From Arenibacter sp. F26102 (lineage in GTDB: Bacteria; Bacteroidota; Bacteroidia; Flavobacteriales; Flavobacteriaceae), in assembly GCF_023015865.1 (NCBI RefSeq), contig NZ_JALKBC010000007.1:186001-250000 (forward strand): a stretch of 64,000 nucleotides of DNA. The letters run 5' to 3'. Under the pieces are notes generated by a model. The model was not told where the DNA came from. It ran no database searches and was given only the letters and a program-made list of their open reading frames with translations. Within the stretch, counting starts at the first letter, position 1. The number at the start of each line of letters is the position of its first letter. Made by a program: the position numbers and the translations under genes. Of this stretch, positions 63,843-64,000 are shown one piece after another.

Positions 63843-64000
63843 ATGAAAAACTATTTGCAGTATATTATTAGTTTTCTGTTTGTGCTGCTTATCTATGCGA
63901 TTCATATGATGCCGGTGTCGGATAGTATGTTGAATGAAAACAACACCAAGCTGTCCCATGTTTTTTTGGCATCCCAAATTAGATATCACCAGGAATTTGC
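63843..64000 (+). CDS. Partial gene: N-terminus of an unrecognised membrane-anchored or secreted protein
   Basis: The first 52 codons are present and the gene runs off the window. The N-terminus MKNYLQYIISFLFVLLIYAI is a signal peptide or membrane anchor, followed by a polar segment (DSMLNENNTKLSHVFLASQ). The frame has a stop about 45 bp upstream, and 63843 is the first ATG after it. I do not recognise the family. The 222 bp between the M20 gene and this start hold no other feature I can support. Confidence 0.5.
   Translation, partial: MKNYLQYIISFLFVLLIYAIHMMPVSDSMLNENNTKLSHVFLASQIRYHQEF

Overview
The window looks like chromosome of a member of the Flavobacteriaceae (Bacteroidota), probably marine. 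The sequence evidence is a complete gldKLMN block (core of the type IX secretion system and gliding motor), an HYC_CC_PP protein, a miaB-lptE-secG operon, an N-terminally anchored LRR pair, Bacteroidota-type -7 boxes (TAnnTTTG) and AT-rich intergenic DNA. No rRNA, tRNA or CRISPR was recognised.

Layout. 0.3-7.5 kb: a tail-specific protease, then mostly minus-strand redox and repair genes (SelO, GNAT, thioredoxin-like, MsrA, MsrB) and a secreted-type nuclease. 7.5-15.4 kb: a minus-strand cell-shape cluster (mreB-mreC-mreD-mrdA-rodA) behind purH and a free-methionine-sulfoxide-reductase-like GAF gene. 15.4-18.6 kb: a metal-handling trio (HYC_CC_PP, TonB-dependent receptor, HMA protein). 18.7-25.4 kb: groES-groEL, secG, a TPR protein, lptE, a sigma-54 activator and miaB, all on the minus strand. 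25.5-36.6 kb: an LVIVD lipoprotein, topA, an arginase-fold protein with altered metal motifs, gldK-gldL-gldM-gldN and an FAD oxidoreductase. 36.6-51.7 kb: DUF983, an ABC-F ATPase, two tandem LRR proteins, an RND efflux operon, a CPXCG protein, an M16 protease, an FGE-fold lipoprotein and YceI.

51.7-60.1 kb is the most unusual gene region. A dead IS3-family element sits between the 3' end of an AraC-type regulator gene and the 3' end of a cytochrome-LRR gene. Both genes have lost their 5' parts, as expected for an IS-associated deletion. Downstream is an apparently intact operon: a planctomycete-type cytochrome with DUF1549/DUF1553, a Tat-exported DUF1501 protein, a membrane DUF2231-cytochrome-LRR protein and ApbE. 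Together these suggest an uncharacterised cell-envelope redox system.

60.1-62.4 kb is a tandem array of about nine copies of a 222-228 bp composite repeat. Each unit is bounded by self-palindromic inverted repeats, and the array is interrupted by a small DUF559 (Vsr-like) nuclease gene. The window ends with an M20 amidohydrolase and the first 52 codons of an unrecognised membrane-anchored protein.
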